Assembly: GCA_026392045.1 (NCBI GenBank)
Contig: JAPLCU010000014.1
Coordinates: 1-50,660 of the forward strand
Length of the DNA: 50,660 bases
Origin: Armatimonadota bacterium
GTDB lineage: Bacteria > Armatimonadota > UBA5829
Direction of reading: 5' to 3'
The position numbers and the translations under genes are program-made. How positions within the stretch are numbered: position 1 is the stretch's first letter; every line of letters starts with the position of its first letter. The notes under the pieces are model-generated. The model ran no database searches and was not told where the DNA came from. It saw only the letters and a program-made list of their open reading frames with translations. Of the stretch, positions 1 to 10,602 are shown piece after piece.

Positions 1-635
1 GAACATGAAGCCAGGCTTTCACTGAATGCCTCTTCTTCGAAGTTAACGGGCACCTGCAAACGAATGATAATCGCCTGCGATGTTTGGTCCGAAATATCTT
101 CCCTGGTAAGCGAAACAAGCTTCAGATTGTGTTTATATATCTCGCTCAGTGTGCAGGAAATTGATTCAGCGCCCGGGGGAATAGTCACGCGCAAAGATCG
201 CTCGTCGCGCTTATTCATAATCTGTTTCTCAAGCAGGGGAACCCAGTTTAAGGTGGCGAACACGATAACCGATGTAATCGCAGCGAGTGTCAGAGCATAT
301 CCACCGATCCCAACGCCAACACCTATCGCTGCCACCGTCCACACGCTTGCAGCAGTTGTGAGGCCTCTTACTACGCTGCCCTGGTGGATTATTGTTCCGG
401 CGCCCAGAAAACCAATACCCGTAACAATCTGCGCAGTGATTCGCCCAGGGTCATTGTGTGTGCCCGCAATTAAATATGAGCAGATGGTAAATAGAGTTGA
501 ACCAACGCAAACCAGGATGTGAGTTCTGAGCCCAGCCGGTCGCCCATGGGTTTCGCGCTCAACACCGATGATCGCCCCTAAAAGTGCAGACAAAAATAAT
601 CTTAAAATCATATTCCAGATTAAGCCGTCGTTCAA
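1..635 (-). CDS. MgtC/SapB family membrane protein (3' end beyond window)
   Basis: The minus strand is open from a TTG at 635 down to base 1, so about 211 codons are present and the C-terminus is cut off by the window edge. AGAGG lies eight bases before the TTG; an ATG eight codons further in is the alternative start. The protein has hydrophobic segments and the MgtC signatures GVERE, PAGLRTH, GIGFLGAGTII and GLTTAASVW in the first 110 residues, then a soluble C-terminal part from about residue 145. MgtC/SapB proteins are inner-membrane proteins tied to magnesium or acid stress, but their molecular activity varies. It starts 11 bases after the GNAT gene stops, so it is the last visible gene of the rpsB-ispG operon. 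Confidence 0.88.
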   Translation of the reverse strand, partial: MNDGLIWNMILRLFLSALLGAIIGVERETHGRPAGLRTHILVCVGSTLFTICSYLIAGTHNDPGRITAQIVTGIGFLGAGTIIHQGSVVRGLTTAASVWTVAAIGVGVGIGGYALTLAAITSVIVFATLNWVPLLEKQIMNKRDERSLRVTIPPGAESISCTLSEIYKHNLKLVSLTREDISDQTSQAIIIRLQVPVNFEEEAFSESLASC

Positions 636-646
636 GTGAGTAACCT

Positions 647-1096
647 CTACAAATCTTTTTCTACTGCCTCTTCCCCGCAATCAGGGAATTTGTGGCAGTT
701 AATGCATTCAGACCAAATCTTGTGCGGCAGAGTGGACTTATCCACACCATGAAAGCCGAGTTTTTCAAAGAACTCCGGCACATAAGTGAGAGCGAAGACT
801 TTTGGAATCCCCATTTCTCTGGCATCGTTCAAGCATGCCTCCACAAGCTGCCTGCCGAGCTGTTTCCCCTGGGCATATTCATCGACAGCAAGTGATTTTA
901 CCTCAGCAAGATCGCCCCAAGTGACATGCAGCGCGCAGCAGCCCACAATCTGGCTGTCCTGCTCAAGCACATAAAAGTCGCGTAGATTCTCATAGATAGT
1001 ATTAAGCGACCGCGGCAGCATGGCGTTCTTATCCGCGAAATAGTTAACCAATCTCTGAATCTCTGTAACGTCAGGAATCCGTGCTTTACGAATCAC
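647..1096 (-). CDS. GNAT N-acetyltransferase, ArgA-like short form
   Basis: The protein has 149 residues with a single GNAT (acetyl-CoA acetyltransferase) fold. The acetyl-CoA loop reads GKQLGRQLVEAC, and the C-terminus carries FFEKLGFHGVDK followed by LPHKIW and a Cys-rich tail (ECINCHKFPDC). That tail is typical of proteins annotated as short N-acetylglutamate synthases, so arginine biosynthesis is possible, but the substrate is inferred. The GTG at 1096 is chosen because GAGAGG lies seven bases upstream; the longer TTG start at 1111 would contain that ribosome-binding site. It overlaps the end of ispG by 11 bases, which suggests translational coupling. Confidence 0.85.
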   Translation of the reverse strand: MIRKARIPDVTEIQRLVNYFADKNAMLPRSLNTIYENLRDFYVLEQDSQIVGCCALHVTWGDLAEVKSLAVDEYAQGKQLGRQLVEACLNDAREMGIPKVFALTYVPEFFEKLGFHGVDKSTLPHKIWSECINCHKFPDCGEEAVEKDL

Positions 1097-2171
1097 TTTG
1101 CAACCTCTCAACTTCCACTATCAATTCATCTACCAGAGCATTTTCATCAACTTTGCGCAGCATAACACCCTTGGCGAATACAATTCCAACACCCTCGCCG
1201 CCGGCAATGCCAACATCAGCAAGCGATGCCTCGCCAGGTCCGTTTACAACGCAGCCCATCACTGCGACAGTCACTGGGTTTTTGGGTGGATTAGTATCCA
1301 GCCTGCATTTAACTTGTTGGGCGATGCCCGCCAAGTCTATCGAGCATCTTCCGCAAGTAGGGCATGAGACCAGCGTATACGGCTTTTGCCATAGGCCAAG
1401 AGAGCTCAGAATTTCCTTGCCGACCCTCACTTCTTCAATGGTATCCCCAGTCAGCGACACCCGAATAGTGTCACCTATACCTTCTGCAAGCAGTGCCCCA
1501 ATTCCTACTGAGCTGCGAATAGCGCCTTCCCAGGCAAGCCCAGCCTCGGTAACACCCAGGTGCAACGGATAATCGCATCTCTTGCCGGCAAGCTGATATG
1601 CTCGAATCATAGTGGTCACGTCAAATGCTTTCAGCGAGAGCACGATATCCTCAAAGCCGAATTTCTCAAGAACCCGCACTTCGTCAAGCCCACTCTCCAC
1701 CAGCGCCTCAGCCGATGGCAGCCCGTATCTATTTCGATCAATAGAACCGGCATTTACACCGATTCTAATAGGAACGCCGCGCTCTTTGGCGGCTTTAGCA
1801 ACTATCTCGACATTCGCATCAGATCCGATATTTCCAGGGTTAATCCTGAGCTTGTCGGCGCCCGCTTCAAGGCTGGTAAGAGCCAGTTTATAATCAAAGT
1901 GTATATCGGCAACAAGGGGAATGTTGATCTCGGATTTAATCTCGCGAATCGCCGCCGCAGCCGTTTGGTCAGGCACAGCAACGCGAACAATTTCGCACCC
2001 GGCGGCCTCGAGTTTCTTGATCTGATCGACAGTTGCCCGCACGTCGGCAGTGGGCGTGTTAGTCATCGACTGCACGCTCACAGGCGCATCGCCGCCGATC
2101 TCAACACCCCCAACGCAAACCTTGCGGGTCACTCTTCTCACAACACCGGTTCTGAGTTCCATACTCTCCAC
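1086..2171 (-). CDS. ispG: 4-hydroxy-3-methylbut-2-enyl-diphosphate synthase
   Basis: IspG (GcpE) reduces methylerythritol cyclodiphosphate to HMBPP in the cytoplasmic MEP isoprenoid pathway, using a [4Fe-4S] cluster. The 361-residue protein has the TIM-barrel half with SVQSMTNT near the start and RVAVPD. The C-terminal reductase half has the cluster cysteines in SCPTCGRC and VMGCVVNGPGE. Length matches the short bacterial form. The start is uncertain: GTG at 2171, or ATG at 2162 just behind GGAG. It follows rseP by three bases and is the second MEP-pathway gene in this operon after dxr. Confidence 0.97.
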   Translation of the reverse strand: MESMELRTGVVRRVTRKVCVGGVEIGGDAPVSVQSMTNTPTADVRATVDQIKKLEAAGCEIVRVAVPDQTAAAAIREIKSEINIPLVADIHFDYKLALTSLEAGADKLRINPGNIGSDANVEIVAKAAKERGVPIRIGVNAGSIDRNRYGLPSAEALVESGLDEVRVLEKFGFEDIVLSLKAFDVTTMIRAYQLAGKRCDYPLHLGVTEAGLAWEGAIRSSVGIGALLAEGIGDTIRVSLTGDTIEEVRVGKEILSSLGLWQKPYTLVSCPTCGRCSIDLAGIAQQVKCRLDTNPPKNPVTVAVMGCVVNGPGEASLADVGIAGGEGVGIVFAKGVMLRKVDENALVDELIVEVERLQSDS

Positions 2172-2174
2172 TCT

Positions 2175-3731
2175 TTACTGCGGCACAAGACCTTGCGAAA
2201 TCTTGAACACGTCAGACCACATCACCAAAATAAATATACCAATCAATATCACAAGCCCGATCATTTGAAAAACTTGCATTTGCTCAGCAGTAAGTCGTTT
2301 TCGGCGTATAGCCTCTACAACAAGCAATACCAGGTGACCGCCATCAACGATCGGGATAGGCAGCAGATTTATAAACGCCAGACTCATACTAAGGCTGCCA
2401 AGCATCCAAAACACCCAATACGGACCTCGTTCAACAGAACTGTGGGTCATCACACCAATTAGAAGCGGACCTCCGATATCTTTATTAAGACGTATTTTAC
2501 CTATCATTTTGAGCATGTCTACTGGAATATTCATTGCAGTTTTGATAGCTTCTCCAGCTCCCACCTTAACAAGTTTCGTTTCCGGTTGGAACCCCAATAT
2601 GCCCATAGAAGCGAACAAGCCGGATTTCACTTCTTTTAGATCACTTTTACTCAACAATAAATCAATAGTGACCTGCTGTGCTTCTCTTTCGATTACCATT
2701 GATAACCTACTATTGGTTCCGATTGCTTCCACTAGTTGGGTTCCATTCGCAATTGTTTTGCCATTTACGCTCTTTATTATATCTGCATACTTGATTGCAT
2801 TGTCTTTGGTATCAATGATGCCAGCGTAACCCTCAGAAAAAAACCAACGAACTCCTTTGACCTGCACCCAGTTGATATAGGGTGTAGCTTTAGCCAGCAC
2901 TATTTTGTTATTTCGCTTTACTTCAATATGAACAGGCAAGAGCCCGGCAGTTTTTATTGCATATGTCATATCGGCGCCGCTTCGGATAAGCTTGCCATTT
3001 ATCCTTAGTAGCTGATCATCAGCTTTCAGCCCTGCCTTTGCAGCTGGCGACTCTTCAGCAATTTTATATAAAACACCCTGATCAGATTCCATAAAGCGCC
3101 AAAGTGCGCCCAAATACTCAACCATCCATTTTGGAGTAGCAGTCTTCTTAAGCGTTGCGCCATTCTTTATAATAATCAGATTAATTGGCTTACCGGTGCT
3201 ATTGTGGATAATGTCAGTCATTTGCTTGCCTGTTGAGATTCTTACATTATTGATTTTTAATATTTGGTCACCAGCGCGCAGGCCAATCCGGGCCGCTTCA
3301 GTTTGCGGCTCAACTGTTGCTACTCTATTTGTAGTATCATTAGGGCTTGGATACCCCCAAAATAAGCCGAGAACAAGGAATACCAATATCGCCAATACAG
3401 AGCTTGCAAGAGGACCGCAAAAGATAACGAGCACTCTTTTCCAGATCGCCTGAGCCTGAAAACCGTCGGCAATATTTTCTTCCCCCGGTTCCATTCCGGC
3501 GATTTTTACGAAACCGCCTAATGGAAAAGCTCGAACCGTATATTCGGTATCGCCCCGCTTGAAAAGCCTCACAATTCGAGGTCCAAACCCGAATGCGAAC
3601 TCATCAACACGCATCCCGGTGAGTCTGGCGGAAATATAATGTCCAAGTTCATGGAATAGGACTAAAACAGCAAAGATGAAAACAAACGCAATCGCTGTCT
3701 GTATATAGGATAGAAATAGCGCTATAGTCAA
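2175..3731 (-). CDS. rseP: RseP-type site-2 intramembrane zinc metalloprotease
   Basis: This 518-residue membrane protease cleaves transmembrane substrates such as anti-sigma factors or signal-peptide remnants. HELGH (residues 27-31) supplies the zinc ligands and catalytic Glu; a VDGGH motif in the C-terminal part (about residue 440) matches the usual LDG third-ligand motif. Between them are three PDZ-like segments (roughly 127-205, 220-285 and 290-385), where typical RseP proteins (about 450 residues) have two. The TTG start directly follows the dxr stop codon and has GAGGAG seven bases upstream, inside dxr. It lies between dxr and ispG, a common position. Confidence 0.95.
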   Translation of the reverse strand: MTIALFLSYIQTAIAFVFIFAVLVLFHELGHYISARLTGMRVDEFAFGFGPRIVRLFKRGDTEYTVRAFPLGGFVKIAGMEPGEENIADGFQAQAIWKRVLVIFCGPLASSVLAILVFLVLGLFWGYPSPNDTTNRVATVEPQTEAARIGLRAGDQILKINNVRISTGKQMTDIIHNSTGKPINLIIIKNGATLKKTATPKWMVEYLGALWRFMESDQGVLYKIAEESPAAKAGLKADDQLLRINGKLIRSGADMTYAIKTAGLLPVHIEVKRNNKIVLAKATPYINWVQVKGVRWFFSEGYAGIIDTKDNAIKYADIIKSVNGKTIANGTQLVEAIGTNSRLSMVIEREAQQVTIDLLLSKSDLKEVKSGLFASMGILGFQPETKLVKVGAGEAIKTAMNIPVDMLKMIGKIRLNKDIGGPLLIGVMTHSSVERGPYWVFWMLGSLSMSLAFINLLPIPIVDGGHLVLLVVEAIRRKRLTAEQMQVFQMIGLVILIGIFILVMWSDVFKISQGLVPQ

Positions 3732-4898
3732 TTATATGCTCCTCTGTGCGTATGTTAGCGCTGCGACCCGGGCTTCGGCATCAACAGCGCAAATTTCTTC
3801 AAGTGAAGGATCCGGGCTTGATGTGTGATTTTCCATCGTTCGCCCAATTACTTTTGCAATATCCAGGAATCCAATTTTGCCATCGAGGAAGAGCCTAACG
3901 GCTACCTCGTCAGCGGCGTTCAATACTACAGCGAGCGTCCCTCCGACCCGCGCTGCTTCAATTGCAAGGGACAAACACTCAAACTTATCCAAATCAACTT
4001 CCTCAAACACAAGCGGCCCAGCTTCAAGTAAATCCAGCCTCGGCAATTGTGCATCGACCCTCTCCGGGTAAAGCAGCGAATACTGAATGGGCAGCCGCAT
4101 ATCAGGCAGCCCAAGTTGCGCAATTATCGAACCATCGCAAAACCGCACCATCGAATGAACGATGCTGGTCGGGTGAATAACCACCTGAATCTGATCGCCG
4201 CCAACCCCAAAAAGCCACTTGGCCTCTATAATCTCCAGCCCCTTGTTCATCATGGTGGCGGAGTCTATGGTCACTTTCTTGCCCATTTTCCAAGTAGGAT
4301 GCGCCAAAGCCTGCGCTGCAGTTACGCCCGCCAATTCGGATTTCGTCTTATCTCGGAATGCGCCTCCTGATGCTGTCAGGTAAATCTTCTCAATACTTCG
4401 CTTATCCTCGCCATTAAGGCACTGAAAAATGGCCGAGTGCTCGCTGTCTATGGGTAGAATCGTTATATTCTTGCGCCTCGCGGCATCCATGACCAAATGC
4501 CCCGCCGCAACCATAACTTCTTTGCTCGCAAGAGCCACACTTTTGCCGGATTCAATCGCGCTCAGGGTGGGGGAAAGCCCCGGCGTTCCCGCTACAGATA
4601 TTACTATTCTATCAGCTTGTGGGCAAGTAGCAAGCTCATCAAAGCCCGATGCTCCGCATAAGACTGAAATTCCTCTGCATTCAAGCGCAGATTTGACCTT
4701 CTCATAATGCCCAGCCTCGCCAATACAAACCACTTCAGGAGCGAACTCAATCGCCTGCTCAATAAGTAAATCAGCATTGGCCTGCGCGCCGAGCCCGACC
4801 ACATCCACGCGCTCAGGTCCGAGGCGACGCGCAATATCCAGCGCCTGTGTCCCAATCGAGCCTGTAGAACCAAGTATGGATATTCGAGTTTGCATCAC
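3732..4898 (-). CDS. dxr: 1-deoxy-D-xylulose-5-phosphate reductoisomerase
   Basis: Dxr converts DXP to 2-C-methyl-D-erythritol 4-phosphate with NADPH and a divalent metal, the committed step of the MEP pathway. The 388-residue protein starts with the nucleotide-binding GSTGSIG motif. It has ALASKE, the metal- and substrate-binding LPIDSEHSAIFQ with LTASGGAF, and MNKGLE. Length is normal. The start is GTG at 4898 with GAGG seven bases before it; the next codon is ATG (4895), which overlaps the uppS stop as TGATG. The gene therefore appears translationally coupled to uppS. Confidence 0.97.
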   Translation of the reverse strand: MMQTRISILGSTGSIGTQALDIARRLGPERVDVVGLGAQANADLLIEQAIEFAPEVVCIGEAGHYEKVKSALECRGISVLCGASGFDELATCPQADRIVISVAGTPGLSPTLSAIESGKSVALASKEVMVAAGHLVMDAARRKNITILPIDSEHSAIFQCLNGEDKRSIEKIYLTASGGAFRDKTKSELAGVTAAQALAHPTWKMGKKVTIDSATMMNKGLEIIEAKWLFGVGGDQIQVVIHPTSIVHSMVRFCDGSIIAQLGLPDMRLPIQYSLLYPERVDAQLPRLDLLEAGPLVFEEVDLDKFECLSLAIEAARVGGTLAVVLNAADEVAVRLFLDGKIGFLDIAKVIGRTMENHTSSPDPSLEEICAVDAEARVAALTYAQRSI

Positions 4899-5626
4899 TT
4901 CAAATCCTCGTCTACAACTTCCCCAAACTTGCGCGTGCGGTTTTGAAAACTATCTATAGCAGCCCTGAGATCGTCCATGCAGAAATCCGGCCACAAAGTA
5001 TCAGTCACAAATAGCTCAGAATAGGCCGTCTCCCACATCAGAAAATTGCTTACCCGCATCTCGCCTGCCGTTCTGATCAAAAGGTCCGGATCGGGCAGCT
5101 CCGGGTGATACATAAAACCCGACAGACATTTTTCATCAATATCTTCGGGGGCAAGCTTACCCTCAGCCGCAAGCCGCGCGGCCTGCTTTACGGCATCAAT
5201 TATCTCATTTCGACCGCCATAGTTTACAGCAATGTTGAGCGTTATGCGATCATTGTGCTTTGTGGCTTCGTAGTCCTCGTTAAATTGATCCTGCAGAGCC
5301 TGTGGCAGTTCGTTAAACCGTCCGCTGGTGATAATTTTCACGCCCTCTTTTTTCATGTATTCCAGCTCGGCTTTAGCCGCAAATCTTATCAATTGCATGA
5401 GTCCTGATACTTCGGCTTCGGGCCTACGCCAATTCTCAGATGAAAAAGCATACGCGGTCACAACTTTTACATTCAGCTCGGCAGCGTCTATTACGAAGTT
5501 CTTGAGGGCTTTGTAGCCCCTGCGATGGCCTTCGAGCCGCGGCAAGCCCCTGCGGCGCGCCCACCTGCCGTTCCCATCCATGATAACAGCGATATGCTGA
5601 GGTATTATGTTAGTTTCCACATCCAT
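4895..5626 (-). CDS. uppS: Undecaprenyl diphosphate synthase (cis-prenyltransferase)
   Basis: UppS adds eight isopentenyl units to farnesyl diphosphate in cis configuration, giving the C55 lipid carrier for peptidoglycan. The 243-residue sequence shows HIAVIMDGNGRWA with the catalytic Asp, GHRRGY, YAFSSENW and the C-terminal PDLLIRTAGE and SNFL motifs. An ATG at 5626 is used here, but GGAG sits only one base before it. A GTG two codons later (5620) has ideal spacing and may be the real start. A GGCCC-type hairpin (5667-5700) lies in the gap after frr. cdsA, usually the next gene, is absent: dxr follows directly. Confidence 0.97.
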   Translation of the reverse strand: MDVETNIIPQHIAVIMDGNGRWARRRGLPRLEGHRRGYKALKNFVIDAAELNVKVVTAYAFSSENWRRPEAEVSGLMQLIRFAAKAELEYMKKEGVKIITSGRFNELPQALQDQFNEDYEATKHNDRITLNIAVNYGGRNEIIDAVKQAARLAAEGKLAPEDIDEKCLSGFMYHPELPDPDLLIRTAGEMRVSNFLMWETAYSELFVTDTLWPDFCMDDLRAAIDSFQNRTRKFGEVVDEDLK

Positions 5627-5728
5627 ACTCCGGGTTCGTTATTCCGCATTTGCCAAAATACGAATTGGCCCCCTGCCGAAAGCACAATCAACAGAGGGCC
5701 GAACAATATAATATTCGTCGATTTGGAC

Positions 5729-7891
<2,163 letters not shown>

Positions 7892-7931
7892 ATTTACACA
7901 CTCCATATATTAACGCAAAAAAGCGCTTGTT

Positions 7932-8777
7932 TTATTCTTCGACTACTGGCTCGGAATCAACAGGGGCCTCAGCATCGACAAAGACTGCTTCAGCATCGAT
8001 AAAGATTGCTTCCTCATCTGCTGTGACAACGACTTCGTCCTTCTCCTCGCCCTCGGTATCCTCAACCTCAGCGACAACTTCCGGCTCTTCCTCTTTCAAA
8101 GGTCGAACTTCGAGGATTGCTTCAGCTATCTTGCCCGAAATCAGCTTGATGGCGCGGATAGCATCGTCATTACCTGGGATAACATAATCGACTTCGTCCG
8201 GGTCGCAGTTGGTGTCAACGATAGCAACAATCGGGATATCAAGCTTCCTTGCCTCAAGCAGCGCGATGCGCTCTTTTTTGAGGTCAACGATATAAATTAT
8301 ACCAGGCAGCTTGGGCATATCTTTGATGCCGCCAAGCACATTCTCCAGCTTTGCGGCTTGCTCGCGTAGTTTTGCAGCCTCTTTCTTGGTCAGCTTTTCG
8401 AAAATACCCTCAGCTTCCATCTTCTCAAGCTCGCGCAAACGGCCGATACGGGTCTGAATGGTGCGATAGTTGGTTAGCATTCCGCCAAGCCAACGTTGAC
8501 TGACCCAATACATTCCGCACTGTTTCGCCGCGCTCTCGACAGCATCCTGGGCCTGCTTCTTGGTTCCAACAAAGAGCACTTCTGCACCCTCGGCAACAGT
8601 GTCCTGGATGAACTTGCGAGCATCTTCAAAGAGTTTCAGGGTCTGGTGAAGATCAATGATATAGATTCCGTTGCGTCCGCCATAGATGTATCTCTTCATC
8701 TTAGGGTTCCAACGGTGGGTGCGGTGTCCGAAATGGACGCCCGCTTCGAGCAGTTCCTTCATAGTAATTGATGACAA
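7932..8777 (-). CDS. rpsB: 30S ribosomal protein S2 with acidic C-terminal tail
   Basis: S2 binds the 30S subunit near S1 and is needed for translation initiation. The 281-residue protein contains the S2 signatures [22 protein letters not shown], the [10 protein letters not shown] motif and [17 protein letters not shown]. The last 50 or so residues form a very acidic Glu/Val/Asp/Ala-rich tail beyond the usual S2 core, probably disordered. The start is TTG at 8777, with a perfect AGGAGG eight bases upstream; the first ATG is 15 bases further in and too far from that site. It is the first gene of the operon. Confidence 0.97.
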   Translation of the reverse strand: MSSITMKELLEAGVHFGHRTHRWNPKMKRYIYGGRNGIYIIDLHQTLKLFEDARKFIQDTVAEGAEVLFVGTKKQAQDAVESAAKQCGMYWVSQRWLGGMLTNYRTIQTRIGRLRELEKMEAEGIFEKLTKKEAAKLREQAAKLENVLGGIKDMPKLPGIIYIVDLKKERIALLEARKLDIPIVAIVDTNCDPDEVDYVIPGNDDAIRAIKLISGKIAEAILEVRPLKEEEPEVVAEVEDTEGEEKDEVVVTADEEAIFIDAEAVFVDAEAPVDSEPVVEE

Positions 8778-8893
8778 GACTGTATCCTCCTAAGGTTATT
8801 TTCTTCCCATCCCGTCATTCCCAGGCGCAATCCCATATCAACAGGATCACCCGCGCCAAAGGTCAGGTATGGTGTGTTCTGCCAAACTGACAA
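8778..8893 (-). promoter_or_regulatory. Structured 5' leader of rpsB (candidate S2 autoregulatory element)
   Basis: The roughly 115-base leader between the rpsB promoter and its TTG can form a hairpin at its 5' end (GTCAG/CTGAC arms at 8887-8891 and 8862-8866). A second hairpin has GGCGC/GCGCC arms (8853-8857 and 8824-8828) and an inner ATCC/GGAT stem. G-rich blocks follow before AGGAGG. rpsB leaders in other bacteria are known to bind S2 for feedback control. This one being such an element is an inference from position and structure. Confidence 0.5.
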
Positions 8894-8923
8894 ATAATAC
8901 CACATGCTTGGCTTATTCGTCAA
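8894..8923 (-). promoter_or_regulatory. Sigma-70 type promoter of the rpsB operon
   Basis: On the minus strand TTGACG (8923-8918) and TATTAT (8899-8894) are 18 bases apart, giving a start about 110 bases before rpsB. It is the only good promoter seen upstream of the ten-gene operon. Confidence 0.72.
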
Positions 8924-8938
8924 GAAAAATCACGTCGA

Positions 8939-8969
8939 GTAAGAGTTCGCAAATAATGTGTACAACGTT
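8939..8969. repeat. 31-bp repeat E, copy 1
   Basis: This block begins GTAAGAGTTC and ends TGTACAACGTT. It matches 43958-43988 at 29 of 31 positions. Both copies lie in the same orientation upstream of minus-strand genes and just before a palindromic repeat. Function unknown. Confidence 0.7.
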
Positions 8970-9074
8970 AGCATGCTGAGCTCTCCTGAGCAGCGTCGAA
9001 GGACGAAGTATGCGGCTGCGAAGTGACATGTAACCAAACTTGACCGCGCCCTTCGACGGAGCTCAGGATGCTGG
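8970..9074. repeat. Long imperfect inverted repeat (about 105 bp, MITE- or REP-like)
   Basis: The left arm (AGCAT..CTGAGC..CGTCGAAGG, 8970-9002) is inverted at 9050-9074 (CCTTCGACGGAGCTCAGGAT). A related CATCCTGAGCGTGTCGAAGG occurs at 22662-22681. No coding sequence is seen inside. The rest of the gap up to 9305 holds one more hairpin (9096-9117) and nothing else recognised. Confidence 0.65.
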
Positions 9075-9087
9075 GTTATTTTTGTAT

Positions 9088-9117
9088 TATATGCATCGGG
9101 ACTGCTCTTCGTCCCGA
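9088..9117. repeat. Hairpin repeat D, copy 1
   Basis: TCGGGAC and GTCCCGA arms (9096-9102 and 9111-9117) preceded by TTATATGCA. The same 30-base pattern is found at 18865-18896, and a relative at 47171-47205. Confidence 0.6.
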
Positions 9118-9305
9118 CGACCGCCTATAACGCTCACCACGATGCATTACGAAACAAATTTAGCATTCGCCCTCCAATCCGAGAAGGTAAAACCATTCGA
9201 ACCCGCTAAGTAGTAAGAGATTGTTCTTGCAGCACAGATGCAAAGAGTGATTCTGGGCTCTCTGCCCTCCACTTTCAACTATTTTCTTGGGAGGCTGAAT
9301 ATAAT

Positions 9306-10340
9306 ATGTATAAAGTAGCATTCGTAGGCACGGGTGGGCGAGCTTCTGCCCATGCAGACGCTTACCAGCATATAGACGAGGCCAAATTGGTCGCTTGCTG
9401 CGATCTAATCCTCGAACGCAGTGAGGAGTTTGGCAAGAAATATGGCATCAAACCCTACACAGATATCGCCGATATGGTGCACGCGGAGAAACCCGACCTT
9501 GTGCACATCGTCACTATGCCAAGGGACCGCGTGGAAACCATGCGCATTATCTCAGAGCTTGGAGCGCCGGCAGCGACGGTCGAAAAGCCGATTGCGGTGG
9601 ACGTAGCCGACTGGCAGGCCATTCGCGAGATCGAGAAAACCACCAAAACCAAGTTCGGCATCTGCCACCAGTTCAGATGGTATCCTGCCTTGGTGAAATG
9701 CCGCGAGGCTATCGAATCAGGCGCGCTTGGCAAGGCGCTATTCATGGATGCGTCCGCCGGTATGGACATCACCAACCAGGGCACGCACGACCTACACTAC
9801 GCCAATTTCCTCAACGGCGACTGCCAGGTCGCAAGTGTCTTCGGAAACACCCAGGGCTGGGATAGAAACGACAAAAACCACCCGGGCCCCGAAAATAGCG
9901 AAGCATATATCACCTTCGAGAACGGCGTGCGAATGCTCTGGAACACCGGCCCCAGCGCCCCAAGAGTCGGCGACCCCAATACCACCTACCAGCACGTCCG
10001 CGTGGCAGCCTATTGCGAAAAGGGCCGCGTTTTATGGGAAGAGTTCGGCAAGTGGGAAATAGTAGGCCCGAACGGAACAGAATCCGGCGATTATGGCGAC
10101 ATGAAACAATGGTGGGCAAACAATCTCATTGCCCAGGCAGGATTCCACAAAGATATGTTCAAATGGCTGGAAGACGATACCAAGCCGGCCGGAACCAATA
10201 TCAAGCGATCGCTGCACGAGTGGAAAGCAGTCCTCGCGCTCTACGCCAGCGCCCTGGAACGCAAACCCATAGATATGAACACGTTCGAACCCTCAATCGA
10301 TCTGGTGGACAAGCTCAAAGCGGCGATGGGCGTATCTTGA
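9306..10340 (+). CDS. Gfo/Idh/MocA family NAD(P)-dependent oxidoreductase
   Basis: The 344-residue cytoplasmic enzyme has an N-terminal Rossmann fold with VAFVGTGGRASAHADAY and the family's VEKPIAVDV motif (about residue 98), where Lys is the usual catalytic base. A C-terminal alpha/beta substrate domain contains GTHDLHYANFL. Family members oxidise or reduce sugars, inositols and their derivatives; the substrate cannot be read from sequence. GGGAGG stands nine bases before the ATG. The zinc dehydrogenase gene 262 bases downstream on the same strand may act in the same sugar or polyol pathway. Confidence 0.92.
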   Translation: MYKVAFVGTGGRASAHADAYQHIDEAKLVACCDLILERSEEFGKKYGIKPYTDIADMVHAEKPDLVHIVTMPRDRVETMRIISELGAPAATVEKPIAVDVADWQAIREIEKTTKTKFGICHQFRWYPALVKCREAIESGALGKALFMDASAGMDITNQGTHDLHYANFLNGDCQVASVFGNTQGWDRNDKNHPGPENSEAYITFENGVRMLWNTGPSAPRVGDPNTTYQHVRVAAYCEKGRVLWEEFGKWEIVGPNGTESGDYGDMKQWWANNLIAQAGFHKDMFKWLEDDTKPAGTNIKRSLHEWKAVLALYASALERKPIDMNTFEPSIDLVDKLKAAMGVS

Positions 10341-10345
10341 GCGCT

Positions 10346-10391
10346 GAATTATGAATTATGAATTATGAATTATGAATTATGAATTATGAAT
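10346..10391. repeat. 7-bp tandem repeat (GAATTAT)n followed by GGGGAAGGG
   Basis: Six exact GAATTAT units run from 10346 to 10387 and lead into GAATGGGGAAGGG. A degenerate, inverted relative (CCCTTCCCC followed by AATTCATAACTC-like units) lies at 45376-45434. The unit is too short and has no spacers, so it is not CRISPR. Confidence 0.9.
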
Positions 10392-10410
10392 GGGGAAGGG
10401 ACTTGGGGTT

Positions 10411-10486
10411 TTTCGGGATTTGAGGGTTGGAAACACGCCCATCAAACTATAATCCAGTCGTTTAACCCAACCCGGAAATCCCGAAA
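10411..10486. mobile_element. 76-bp MITE-like element A, copy 1
   Basis: The element has 20-bp imperfect terminal inverted repeats starting TTTCGGGATTTGAGGGTTGG. An inverted copy of exactly the same length at 15251-15326 is about 85% identical over the whole length, including the unpaired centre (CTATAATCCA). It has no coding capacity. No target-site duplication is evident by eye. Confidence 0.75.
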
Positions 10487-10514
10487 TAGCTAACTTAACA
10501 TCTGAGCCGATACG

Positions 10515-10540
10515 GTTTTGGGAAAAGGGTTTCCCAAAAC
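10515..10540. repeat. Palindromic repeat B, copy 1
   Basis: GTTTTGGGAAA and TTTCCCAAAAC arms around a short G-rich centre. It belongs to the GTTTCGGGAAA..TTTCCCGAAAC family seen five more times in the window. Short direct repeats of AATTCCGTG follow it. Confidence 0.65.
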
Positions 10541-10602
10541 AACTAAGAATTCCGTGTTTCCCAAATTCCGTGCTTCCGTGATAAGAAAACAGGAGAATAA
10601 CA

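Noticed and set aside
1560-2462. 300-codon plus-strand open frame
   Set aside because: It runs opposite ispG and rseP, has no recognisable domain and would break a conserved operon.
10346-10391. Possible CRISPR array
   Set aside because: Units are 7 bp, contiguous and without spacers; no cas genes are present.
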